Made by a program: the position numbers and the translations under genes. Under the pieces are notes generated by a model. It saw nothing but the letters and a program-made list of their open reading frames with translations. It ran no database searches and was not told where the DNA came from. Of a stretch of 32,891 nucleotides of DNA, positions 10,984 to 30,400 are shown one piece after another (positions within the stretch are counted from its first letter, which is position 1; each line of letters opens with the position of its first letter). This DNA comes from Acanthamoeba castellanii str. Neff (Eukaryota > Discosea > Longamoebia > Acanthamoebidae), in contig NW_004457268.1 in assembly GCF_000313135.1 (NCBI RefSeq), forward strand, positions 346,319-379,209, in the 5' to 3' direction.

Positions 10984-11662
10984 TTAATGGAGCTTCTTCT
11001 GCTGCTTGCGGGCTGTTGTGCGCGACGCGCTGCCGCCAGTGCGGGCAGGCGTGGCGGCCGGCTCGGCGAGAATGAGCAGGAGGGCGCCCATGAGAGACAG
11101 GTTCTTCAGGAAGTGCACCATGTGCGCCTGCTGCTCGCCTTGCTCCGTCTTCGCCCAGACTGCGCGCGAGAGAGAGAGAGATAAGGCGGAGAAGGTAGGA
11201 AGAGAGGAGCCACCATTGAGACCTCGCCTGGGGCCCCAGCATGCGCACATCCATGGTGGGAGGGGAGGCGTACAGTCGTGCATGGTAGGTGTGACGCCGG
11301 CAAGGAACACGAAGAGAAGCAAGGCCCCCAGCTTGCGCAGCACAGGCAAAAACACGCCCAGAACAAGCAGCGGTCCGCCCAGCAGCAGGGCAGATGAGGC
11401 CCAGTAGATCACCTCAGCCATCTCACGACCGACAGTGTGGCCGAGCAGCCTGCTCAGCGCGGCCTCGGTCTGTGGGATCATCGCCTCGGCACTGGCCGCA
11501 TGATCTGCGCAGTTAAAAAAGGATTTAGGCTGTCGCTCTCCCCACCACGCACGCACACACATAGGGCCATTGCTAACGGCGCAGGTCTCTCGTACGTATG
11601 AGTGACGGGAGGAAGACGGCCACGAGCAGCAGAGTGCCGATAGCGCGCAGCACTTGCGACAT
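10984..11662 (-). CDS. DoxX/SURF4-like small integral membrane protein
   Basis: Three exons (11662-11596, 11504-11274, 11159-10984) join in frame to 157 aa. Four hydrophobic segments are visible: about residues 4-22 (VLRAIGTLLLVAVFLPSLI), then VIYWASSALLLGGPLLVLGV, then LGALLLFVFLAGV, and finally the HMVHFLKNLSLMGALLLILA segment. The motif FLKNLSLMGALLL after a DFWAK...EQQ-type loop is typical of DoxX-like/SURF4-like proteins, where FxKNLxxxGGLLL is conserved. Bacterial DoxX members are linked to redox and thiosulfate metabolism and SURF4 is an ER cargo receptor; which applies here cannot be told. The tail is basic (KQQKKLH); lysines near the end could act as an ER-retrieval signal, but no exact KKXX is present. 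The start codon is 188 bp from that of the divergent peroxiredoxin gene. Confidence 0.75.
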
Positions 11663-11850
11663 GTCTCCGCGGTGGGCCTTTAGCTTTTCGTGGGGGTGTG
11701 GCGGAGGTGTGTCGACAATTCCCACAGCGGTGCTGGAATATTTCCCCTTTTGGAAGGCCCGGCCCGCCTGACGTCAGGCCTGCGCGCGAGCAAGCCCTTT
11801 GTTGTTTTCATCTCTCGCCTCGAGCAGACACTCACCCCCAGCCTCCGACG
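11663..11850. promoter_or_regulatory. Divergent promoter, DoxX-like / peroxiredoxin
   Basis: The 188 bp between the two start codons must serve both genes. The segment carries a perfect 14-bp palindrome with a CRE/bZIP core (separate entry) near its middle. Confidence 0.6.
11766..11779. promoter_or_regulatory. CRE/ATF-type palindrome
   Basis: GCCTGACGTCAGGC is a perfect 14-bp palindrome around TGACGTCA, the canonical bZIP (CREB/ATF) site. It lies 72 bp before the peroxiredoxin ATG and about 104 bp before the DoxX-like ATG. Function is inferred from motif and position. Confidence 0.5.
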
Positions 11851-12711
11851 ATGTCCACCCACGCCGTTATTGGTAAGCCCGCCCCCGACTTTGACGAGGA
11901 GGCCGTCCTCGGTCAGGACTTCACCCGCGTCAAGCTCTCCGACTTCAATGGTATGTAGAACATTCGCACACCAACAAGTTGATCGTTGCATTGGCTTACC
12001 GCGGCAAGGTGGGTGGAATCAGGCAAGTACTTGGTGCTTTTCTTCTACCCGCTCGACTTCACCTTCGTGTGCCCCACTGAGATCCTTGCCTTCAGCGACC
12101 GCGCGGACGAATTCCGCAAGATCAACACGTGCGTGTTAGCCGAGCCAAATTCTCCCTCATTGTGTGGCGCTTGTCTGGCGGTGACCGTTTCCGCTCACCC
12201 TCTGTTTATGTGTTGTTGTGTAATAACACCACAGCGAAGTGGTCGGCGTGTCCGTCGATTCCAAGTACTCGCATCTGGCCTGGATCAACACCCCGCGCAA
12301 GCAGGGTGGCCTCGGTGGCGCCCTTAAGATTCCTCTCGTGGCCGATCTTACCAAGAGCATTTCGCGCAAGTACAACGTTCTGATGGAAGAGGCCGGACAC
12401 ACCTACCGTGGTCTCTTCATTATCAATCCTAAGGGCGTGCTCGTTCAAGCCACCCTGAACGACGCTCCTGTCGGTCGCAGCGTCGACGAGACTCTTCGCC
12501 TCGTGCAGGCCTTCCAGTACGTTGACGAGCATGGCGAGGTCTGCCCTGTCAACTGGACGGTACCGTCGCCTCCCTCTCACTCATGCTGCTTTCTTCCACT
12601 CACCGCACCCCGTGGTGGTGGTGTTTGCGTGCGTGCGTGCAGCCTGGCTCGGCCACCATGAAGGCCGACCCCAAGGAGTCGCTCGCCTACTTCGAGAAGG
12701 TCAACCAGTAG
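11851..12711 (+). CDS. Typical 2-Cys peroxiredoxin (thioredoxin-dependent peroxidase)
   Basis: Four exons (11851-11950, 12023-12128, 12235-12559, 12643-12711) give a complete 199-aa protein, the normal size for Prx1/AhpC-type enzymes that reduce H2O2 and organic peroxides. The peroxidatic Cys is C50 in [13 protein letters not shown] and the resolving Cys is C172 in GEVCPVNW. Both GGLG (93-96) and the C-terminal YF motif (193-194, in AYFEKVNQ) are present. This pair marks the eukaryotic 'sensitive' class that can be inactivated by overoxidation and so serves in H2O2 signalling. No leader peptide is visible, so a cytosolic location is likely. The divergent promoter contains a CRE-type palindrome. 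An AATAAA lies 40 bp after the stop. Confidence 0.97.
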
Positions 12712-12750
12712 AGAGGCAGTCTCTCGCGTAGCGGCAAAAAGAAAAAGAAA

Positions 12751-12756
12751 AATAAA
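12751..12756 (+). terminator. Possible poly(A) signal AATAAA of the peroxiredoxin gene
   Basis: AATAAA in an A-rich stretch 40 bp after the peroxiredoxin stop codon and about 60 bp before the start of the next gene on the same strand. Confidence 0.5.
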
Positions 12757-12815
12757 GGTGCCGGCACTTTTTCGTCCGCAGCCCTTTTCCCTTTTCCATT
12801 TTCTTGTTCCCCCAG

Positions 12816-13808
12816 ATGCAGAAGGATGACGATGTGAAGGCGCTGATGGGCGTGCTACCCCCTGAGCTCGGGTTCCAAGTACTAGAGCTGGTGGTGGGTC
12901 AGGGAAGCGACCTCAGTTGGGCGCTTGGAGGCCAGGGCGGAGGGATGCGTCGTGGCATTAAGCTGTGGCCTCCTGCTGGGGACACTTCGAAGCACGGCGA
13001 AATCAATGATTCCTTGCTGCTGAGCGAAAAGGACGTTCGTGATATAGATGTGGAAGGACCAGGCTACGCGATTAAAGAGGGCTTGCTGGGCGACTCTGCC
13101 TTGCGATTGCTACGCGACGAGGTTGGTAAGATCTTCGAGGACGGCCATCTGCAGCCTGCAGCCATGGTCTCCCAGGACCAGCGCCGCTGGGCTGTTCCTG
13201 GTGCCCGTGGTACCTCTAAGCTCTCTTGCCCGTGGCCATGTGCCAAGTGCGCTAACAGTTTGCCCCCACAACTGCAGGAGACCTGCAGATGTGGCTAGAC
13301 ATGGCGAGCCTTGACGAAGCGGGGCACTCGTGGTGGGCTAATTGGCCACACCTGCGCGCGGCCTGCAGGCGACTGCGGCAGGTGCAGCAAGAACTGAGCA
13401 GAGCGTGGGGATTGGGCCAAGGGCGTCTGCAAGCCCAGCTAGCGTGCTATCCCGGTGGCGGCGCACGGTGCACTTCCTGCTGCACTCTCTTCAGTGTAAC
13501 ATCAAGTGCTCATCACATCTTCTTGCCTTGCCAGGTATGTGCGTCACTTGGACGCCCAACCCATCAACAGCAACGCAAGTGACCAGCGCCGCCTCACACT
13601 ACTGTACTACATTAACCCCAGTTGGGTGACGTCAGATGGAGGTTGTCTTCGCCTGTACCCACACCACCAGGAAGACAGCCAAACAGAGATGTTTGTTGAT
13701 GTGGCACCACTGGGTGATCGTCTGCTAATCTTCCAGAGCAGGACAGTTGAGCATGAAGTGCTCCCCTCACACACAGTGCGCTTCTCCCTCACATTTTGGC
13801 TTTATTGA
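12816..13808 (+). CDS. EGLN/PHD-like prolyl 4-hydroxylase (2-oxoglutarate/Fe(II) dioxygenase)
   Basis: Three exons (12816-13209, 13278-13467, 13535-13808) join in frame to 285 aa. The C-terminal half matches the EGLN-type prolyl hydroxylase core. YVRHLD supplies the HxD iron ligands, LTLLYYINPSWVTSDGGCLR is the central strand pair, DVAPLGDRLLIFQS follows, EHEVLP supplies the distal His, and the Arg of TVRFSLTFWLY would bind 2-oxoglutarate. In animals these enzymes hydroxylate HIF-alpha in response to oxygen; in Dictyostelium the related PhyA hydroxylates Skp1, so an oxygen-sensing role on Skp1 or another target is plausible but inferred. There is no MYND zinc finger; the N-terminal ~130 residues are divergent. 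The ATG follows CCCAG, which could also be a splice acceptor, so an upstream exon cannot be fully excluded. Confidence 0.85.
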
Positions 13809-14017
13809 GTTGAATGAAGAACATTGTGTGCACCACTTGGTAGCCACTCAGAGTAACTTGCAGTCCCCTTTCTCTTGAGACCATTTGGGCCCTGCCGTAA
13901 GAGGGAATCATTTCAAATGGTCAGCAAGCACATCAGGGGTCTCCTACTGGGCCAGCCACTTCTTTTTCAGGACCTTTGGGTCCACTTCAGGACCACACAG
14001 ACACCAAACAGAGGACC
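13809..14017. other. Intergenic, 3' flank of the prolyl hydroxylase gene
   Basis: No gene is seen. The composition shifts to AT-rich, and GGACC-containing repeat units begin at about 13970. Confidence 0.5.
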
Positions 14018-14345
14018 ATTTTCAGGACCATTTTGGGGGAATTTTGGGACTATTTTCAGGACCATGTTGTGACAATTTTAGCACAATCTTGGGACCATTT
14101 TGGTACTATTTTTGGACCACATTGGGACTTGTATGGGACTATTTTGGACCATTTTCAGGACAATTTTGGAACTTGTTTGAGACTTGTTTGGGACTATTTT
14201 CAGGACCATTTTGGGGGAATTTTGGGACTATTTTCAGGACCATGTTGTGACAATTTAAGCAGAATTTTGGGACCATTTTGGTACTTTTTTTAGGCCATGT
14301 TGCGACAATTTTGGGACCATTTTCAGGACATTTTGCGACCATATT
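14018..14345. repeat. Degenerate minisatellite built from GGACCATTTTGGGACTATTT-like units
   Basis: Units of about 15-25 bp built from GGACCATTTT, GGGACTATTT and TTTTCAGGAC are strung together. On top of this a block of about 100 bp is repeated nearly perfectly 177 bp apart (14018-14120 and 14195-14297). An open frame crosses it on each strand, but the predicted peptides are only repeats of the unit, so I treat it as non-coding. Confidence 0.85.
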
Positions 14346-14543
14346 GGGACATTTTTCAGGACCTTCTTCCGCATGCAGCACACCACACTGCTCATAACTC
14401 TGGTCCATCCACCACACAAGTTGCTGCCTGAGAGTACGGCCTTCTGCAGTTGTCGCAGCCAGCGACTCTTCTCCTCTGCCAATTTCAAAGCGCACCAGTC
14501 TGCACACTTGCCTTATAGCTGGTAGCCTGCAGAGATGCGTCAA

Positions 14544-14629
14544 GCGTAGCACGCGTTAAACGTGTTGACCGTGCATGGGTCGCGCGTAAGTCGCTTGTAA
14601 GCTACGCGTCGCCAGCGCGTGGGCTACGC
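14544..14629. repeat. Imperfect inverted repeat (GCGTAGC..ACGCG)
   Basis: GCGTAGCACGCG (14544-14555) pairs with CGCGTGGGCTACGC (14616-14629), apart from two extra bases in the second arm. The loop is about 60 nt and contains another GCTACGCG. It could be the ends of a small mobile element or a hairpin. Confidence 0.5.
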
Positions 14630-14883
14630 AGGGACGACAAGTGAAAATGCAGTTTTAAGCAACTCCAAAATCTTTTATAATTTTTTGGAATCGAAATTAG
14701 ACAACGCTGGGGTAGGCAGCTTTACTTGACGCTGCTGCAGCGCAGCGATGTGGATCCCGTGACAGAAGATCGCACAACACCGCAGCTCGTGAGCGCCCAA
14801 GGTGCGTTCAGTGCCGCACCACACCGCAGCACCGCAGCAGCGCCTTGTAGAGATACGCCCACAAACGAAGGAATCGAACTGAG

Positions 14884-14897
14884 GGGATGCAACGAAG
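14884..14897 (+). repeat. Third, solitary copy of the MITE terminal sequence
   Basis: GGGGATGCAACGAA matches the first 14 bases of both ends of the element at 15063-15393 and is followed by a similar ACGAGTGG. No matching opposite end is found nearby and no TTA duplication is present, so this is a relic or solo end. Confidence 0.6.
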
Positions 14898-15062
14898 TTT
14901 TACGAGTGGACAAGGACGACTAAACGTGTGAGCTCCGCAATGGGTTGTCACACCATCCTCACACTGCTCTCCCCCTGAGGCGCATCGCCTGACGAGCCTT
15001 AGGCACCACTCCTACCCTGAGAGCCCCTCAAGAAGCCCAATCTAATCCGAATCTTAATCTTA

Positions 15063-15393
15063 GGGGATGCAACGAAAACGCGTGACACTCGTTTCACTCG
15101 TTTAACAAGTAAACACTGATTCAACTCGTTTAACGACCTGCCCACTCGTGAAACGAGTGGAGAATGTGTGAAACGAGTAGAGAACGCTTGAAACGAGTGG
15201 CAAACGCGTGAAACGAGTAGAGAACGAGTGAAACGAGTAAAAACCGCGTGGAACGAGTAAAACGAGTTAAAGGAGTAAAAAAACGCGTAAAAAACGAGTA
15301 GAATGACCACCAACCACCTGTGGCAACACTGATTAGACGCATTAAACTAGTTAAACGCGTTTAACGAGTGTTACTCGTTTTCGTTGCATCCCC
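15063..15393. mobile_element. MITE-like element, PIF/Harbinger style, TTA target duplication
   Basis: A 331-bp non-coding element. Its two ends begin with the same 18 bases in inverted orientation, GGGGATGCAACGAAAACG, and similarity continues to about 47 bp (both ends share ACACTCGTT and GTTTAAC further in). It is flanked on both sides by TTA (15060-15062 and 15394-15396). A 3-bp TTA/TAA duplication and termini starting with G runs are typical of PIF/Harbinger (Tourist-like) elements. There is no transposase frame, so it would depend on a partner in trans. The centre is a 20-bp tandem array (separate entry). AACACTGATT occurs twice inside. Superfamily assignment is inferred. Confidence 0.75.
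15147..15263 (+). repeat. 20-bp tandem repeats inside the MITE-like element
   Basis: Five units with period exactly 20 (starts 15147, 15167, 15187, 15207, 15227) and a degenerate sixth. The consensus is close to CGTGAAACGAGTAGAGAACG, with the core GAAACGAGT nearly invariant. The core ACGAGT also recurs singly toward the ends, as ACTCGTTT on the opposite strand. Confidence 0.9.
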
Positions 15394-15559
15394 TTAACCG
15401 TAATCAAATCTTGAAGCAACGTGAATGCATCTTTGTTCTGACCTGACAGACTCCCCGGCCGCGGTGATCGCGGGCTCCGCGGAGTTCCGCGATGATCGCA
15501 ATAATCGCGATAGTCATCTTGTAGCCCGCGGTCCAATTGGTCTGGAAACTTATTGCCAG

Positions 15560-15905
15560 GCCGCTAGCTATCAAGGCAAGCGAGAAAAACAGTGTTCTCA
15601 GTTGCGTGATTGTGACGCGGAAGGCGTGTGCTAGCGGCACAATGATGCATCCTACAGGGCTGAATTCTATCACATCTTGAAGCCCGGTCTCTGCGGCGCA
15701 TTTCGGAGCTATTGTGAGGGCTAGAGCTTACCAGGCAAGCGAGAAAACGAGTGATGTTTGTTGTGGGGTGTAGGACTCTAGCGGCCCAATGAGGCATCCT
15801 ACGGGGCTGAGACCTATCACATAGTGAAGCCCATGCGCTGTCGCGCAGTTTGAACAAAATGGGAGGTCAAGAGCTTACAGAGCAAGCGAGAAAACGACTG
15901 ATCTT
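15560..15905 (+). repeat. Diverged ~150-bp direct repeats (2.3 copies)
   Basis: The landmark CAAGCGAGAAAA starts at 15577, 15736 and 15883 (spacings 159 and 147). The first two units also share a GCATCCTAC..GGGCTGA block and a CTATCACAT..TGAAGCCC block; the third is cut short. No coding sense is evident. This may be an old element or a remnant of a tandem array. Confidence 0.75.
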
Positions 15906-15939
15906 GCCAGTGTGGTGACAGCCGCAAATATTATTTGCT

Positions 15940-16000
15940 AAGTCAAAACTCCGCCCGCTTGGTCGCCTGCGCCCAAATTCCAAGTCAAAACTCCGCCCGC
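15940..16000 (+). repeat. 19-bp exact direct repeat
   Basis: AAGTCAAAACTCCGCCCGC occurs exactly at 15940-15958 and 15982-16000, spaced 42 bp, just beyond the 3' end of the CHD-like gene. Confidence 0.9.
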
Positions 16001-16029
16001 GGACTGGGTCAAAAAGTCAGTCATTGTTT

Positions 16030-16035
16030 TTTATT
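16030..16035 (-). terminator. Possible poly(A) signal of the CHD-like gene
   Basis: AATAAA on the minus strand, within GATAAATAAAAAACAATG, about 20 bp after the stop codon of the CHD-like gene. Confidence 0.5.
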
Positions 16036-16055
16036 TATCCTTCTCTCCGTTTGTG

Positions 16056-27264
<11,209 letters not shown>

Positions 27265-27485
27265 GGAGGTGGTTTGGGTTGCCAAAAAAACAGCCCAAAG
27301 ATTTATGGGAGCTGAGGCAGGCCTGCTACAGCGGATGAAAATCACAATCTGCTTCGGCAACCGCCTGTCAGGCCTCGGTGTAAGTCCGCTGGACAAAAGG
27401 AAATAGTTGGAGAAAAAATTACCCGCAAAAATTGACGCCGCTCCCGAAAAACAAATCCACACCACAACTACCGGACGAGGTCGCG
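27265..27485. promoter_or_regulatory. Head-to-head promoter shared by the CHD-like and SWR1-like genes
   Basis: Only 221 bp separate the two start codons, which face away from each other, so 5' UTRs and core promoters of both remodelers must fit here. Toward the SWR1 side lies an AT-rich patch with CCCGCAAAAA (reverse TTTTTGCGGG), resembling an E2F half-site, at about 27422-27431. No TATA box is placed with confidence. Confidence 0.65.
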
Positions 27486-30400
27486 ATGGATCCCAGCACC
27501 TCTGGCGGGGGAAAGGACATCACTTCGCCCCCTTCTGCTACTGCTGCTGCGAGTGCGGAGGCTCATACGCAGATCCGCAAGAAGAAGGCACCCGGCCTCG
27601 CCTCCACAAACAAGCGCAAGCGAACGGCGGAGGTCGCCGACAGCAGCGCCAAGGGGGGGATCGAAACCAATCTGAAACGGCCACGCACCCCCGAAGCCCG
27701 CGCCTCTTCGAAGCAACAGACTGTCGGGAAGGAAGAAGGAGCTGATGTGAATGATGACCCGGCCGCGCTGGTCGAGCTGCTGCGGACCCAAGCACTGGGA
27801 ACGGAAGGGGCCAGGCGTGCTCAGTGGCTCCAGCGGAGGGAGCGCAAACTGCGAGTCCTCTCCCATCTCGAGCACGGGGAGTCCCTCTTGGCCTTTCTTC
27901 TTCAGGCCCACCACCCTGCTGCTGCTGCTGCGCAACCACCACCCTCCACCGCGTGCGACCCGCCACCACCGCCACTTTGGCCACCGACCACAGCAGCCCA
28001 CGCGTCCCCCGCCGCCCCACCGTGCTCCGCCTCTTCACCGCCGCCGCCGCCCCGTGGTGGCGAGGTCGCGGACTCGCACTTGGTGCTGCAGGGCGGCCAC
28101 GAGGCTGGCGCGAGGCGAGTGGAGGAGGAGGAGGAGGAGGAGACTATGCCGCCGCTGAGGGGACTCGCGCTGCCGAGCACCGCCGCCGCCGCCGTCGCCG
28201 TCACCATCGGAGCTGCTGCTGCTGCTGGCGGGGGCGGGGGCATCAGGGCCGAGGAGGCGGGGGCGGGGGCGAAGGGGCGTGCGGAGTGGGAGGCGTGGGT
28301 GCAGGGGCGGGTGGGTGCGCTGCAGCGAGAGGGGCTGTGGAGCGGGCGGCGCGCGGGCAAGGTGCCGGAGCCCCCGCGCGGCAAGACGCACTGGGACTAC
28401 GTGCTCGAGGAGATGGCGTGGATGGCCCACGACTTTGCCGAGGAGCGCCGCTTCAAAATGGCGCTCGCCCGCCGCGTCTCCAAGGAGGTGCTGCGCTATC
28501 ACCAGGCCCGCCGCACCCGCGAGGAACGCGAGTCGCGCAAGGAGGAGCAGCGCCTCCGCCGACAGGCCACCACGATCGCTCGCGAGGTGGTGGCCTTCTG
28601 GCACTCGGTCGAGAAGCTCGTCCGCCACAAGCACCAGACCCGCCTCGAACAGCGCAAGCGCGAGGCCCTCGACAAGCACCTGGACTTCCTCGTCGGCCAG
28701 ACCGAGCGCTACTCCACCATGCTCGCCGAGGAGCTCGCCACCCCCAGCATCACGCTGCCATCTGCCACCACCGCCGCCACCACTCACCGCGATGGCGGTG
28801 CCGATGGCCTCGCCTCGTCGTCGTCGTCATCGATCGGTGCTTTTTGCCCTCCTCACCGCCATCGCCATCCCGCGCATCTCACCCGCGATGAGTGGACCCA
28901 CACTCACTCTGAAGACGGGACCTCGCGTGTGTGTCGCGTGTGTGTGTCGTGTGTGTCGCGTAGGCCTGCCCGAAGCGCCGCTCAGACTCGAGCCCCGGAT
29001 GGCGTACGAAAGTGCCTCGCTCCCGCGTGCAGAAGAGAGTGTGGGTGTGGACGGCGATGATGGCGAGTACCTCCTCGAGCGCGACCAAGCCGCATTGCAG
29101 GTGCAGGCCGACGACGAAGCCACCCTGGAGCAGGAAGAGGCCCAGCAGCACGAGGAGGGGAGCATCAATGCGACCACTGCCCAACAAGGTAAGCCCTCCT
29201 TCCCCTTCCCTTCCCCTTCCCCCCCCCTCCCGTCCTGCTCCTGTTCGATCGGATGCATCAGGCCTGCCTCTGGTACCCGGCCCACCCTTCGAAGAATCCC
29301 TCACTGCGCCACCGACACGACACGACACGACACGACACGACACGACACGACACGACACGACACGACACGACACGACACGACACAGAAATCGATTCACTCA
29401 GGGCCGAGGCAGACATGCCCATTGAAGAGCTGCTGGCCCTCTACGCGGCGCGTCGCGGCGAGGAGGACGAAGAGGAGGAAGAGGAGCAGGCGGAGGGCGA
29501 AGAAAAGGACGCGATGGACATCGAGGACGCCGCCGCCACCACCGCCGCCACCACCGCCGCCACCACCGCCGCCACCACCGCCGCCACCACCGCCGCCACC
29601 ACCGAGAGTCTGCGTGTTGTGGCGACCGCATCGGGAAGGACACCTGGCGAACGGGACGAAGCGGAGGGGCTGACAGCCGAGCTGCTGGCCGTGGGCAACC
29701 ACCACCACCACCACCGCCGCGCCGAGGACAACGACGATGAGGACGACGAAGGACGAGCAAGGTTCGTGCACCCATCACCCCCCCCCTCACACCTTCCTCG
29801 CCTGCTGCCTGCCGCTGGGGATTCCCATTTCCCGCCCTTTAGCACACACGACCCGCCATGTGCGCGTGTGCGTGCGTGCGCGTGAGCGACGACATTGTGC
29901 GTTGCGTGGGAGCTGATAGGCAGATGGCGGTCCTTCCGGCCTCTCCTTCCTTTGGGCGCATCACACCAGGATCCGTCGGGCCGCCGCTGAGGCAACAGAA
30001 GCGCAGCCGACCGGCAACACGTTGTCCACCACCCACGTCAAGACACCCGTCCCCTTCCTTCTCAAGCACACGCTGCGTGAGTACCAACACATCGGCCTCG
30101 ACTGGCTGGTCACCATGTACGAAAAGGGCCTCAACGGCATCCTTGCCGACGAAATGGTGCCCCCCTCCCCTCCCCGCCCCGCCCACAACTTCGGCCCTCG
30201 ACCCCCCCTCGCTTGGGGGGAGCTATCATATGTGCCGGTCGTTAACCGAAACCTCCAAACCCCAACAACCCCCAAATGCAACACACACGATGGCCACACG
30301 TGGCTCGTCGCTGCAGGGACTCGGCAAAACGATTCAAACGATATCGCTGCTGGCCCATTTGGCCAGCGAGAAGCAAAACTGGGGTCCTCATCTGGTCGTG

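Larger units (their letters stand above)
14346..15059. other. Intergenic stretch of unclear content, with remnant-like sequence
   Basis: The stretch from 14370 to 14550 is open on the minus strand (for example QQLVWWMDQSYEQCGVLHA), but it runs into the minisatellite and has no start context, so it could be a gene fragment. An imperfect inverted repeat lies at 14544-14629, a third copy of the MITE end at 14884, and AT-rich sequence at 14640-14700. I see no intact gene. Confidence 0.45.

Noticed and set aside
13885..14250. A 121-residue open frame through the AT-rich block
   Set aside because: The peptide is only a translation of the minisatellite unit; the frame is open because the repeat lacks stops, and the opposite strand is open as well.
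14840..14960. A tRNA gene on the minus strand suggested by AGTTCGATTCC
   Set aside because: The T-arm stem and the anticodon stem do not pair well, position 33 is not T, and no good A box is found at the right distance. At best a tRNA- or SINE-derived relic.
15147..15263. CRISPR-like array
   Set aside because: The 20-bp units are directly adjacent with no unique spacers, inside an inverted-repeat element of a eukaryotic genome.
27432..27485. An earlier start for the SWR1-like protein
   Set aside because: The frame is open upstream of 27486 but without an ATG; the first ATG in frame is at 27486.
27824..28891. A long alternative frame (355 aa) overlapping the first SWR1-like exon
   Set aside because: It is a GC-rich shadow frame, rich in Arg, Gly and Pro; the HSA domain is in the frame starting at 27486.
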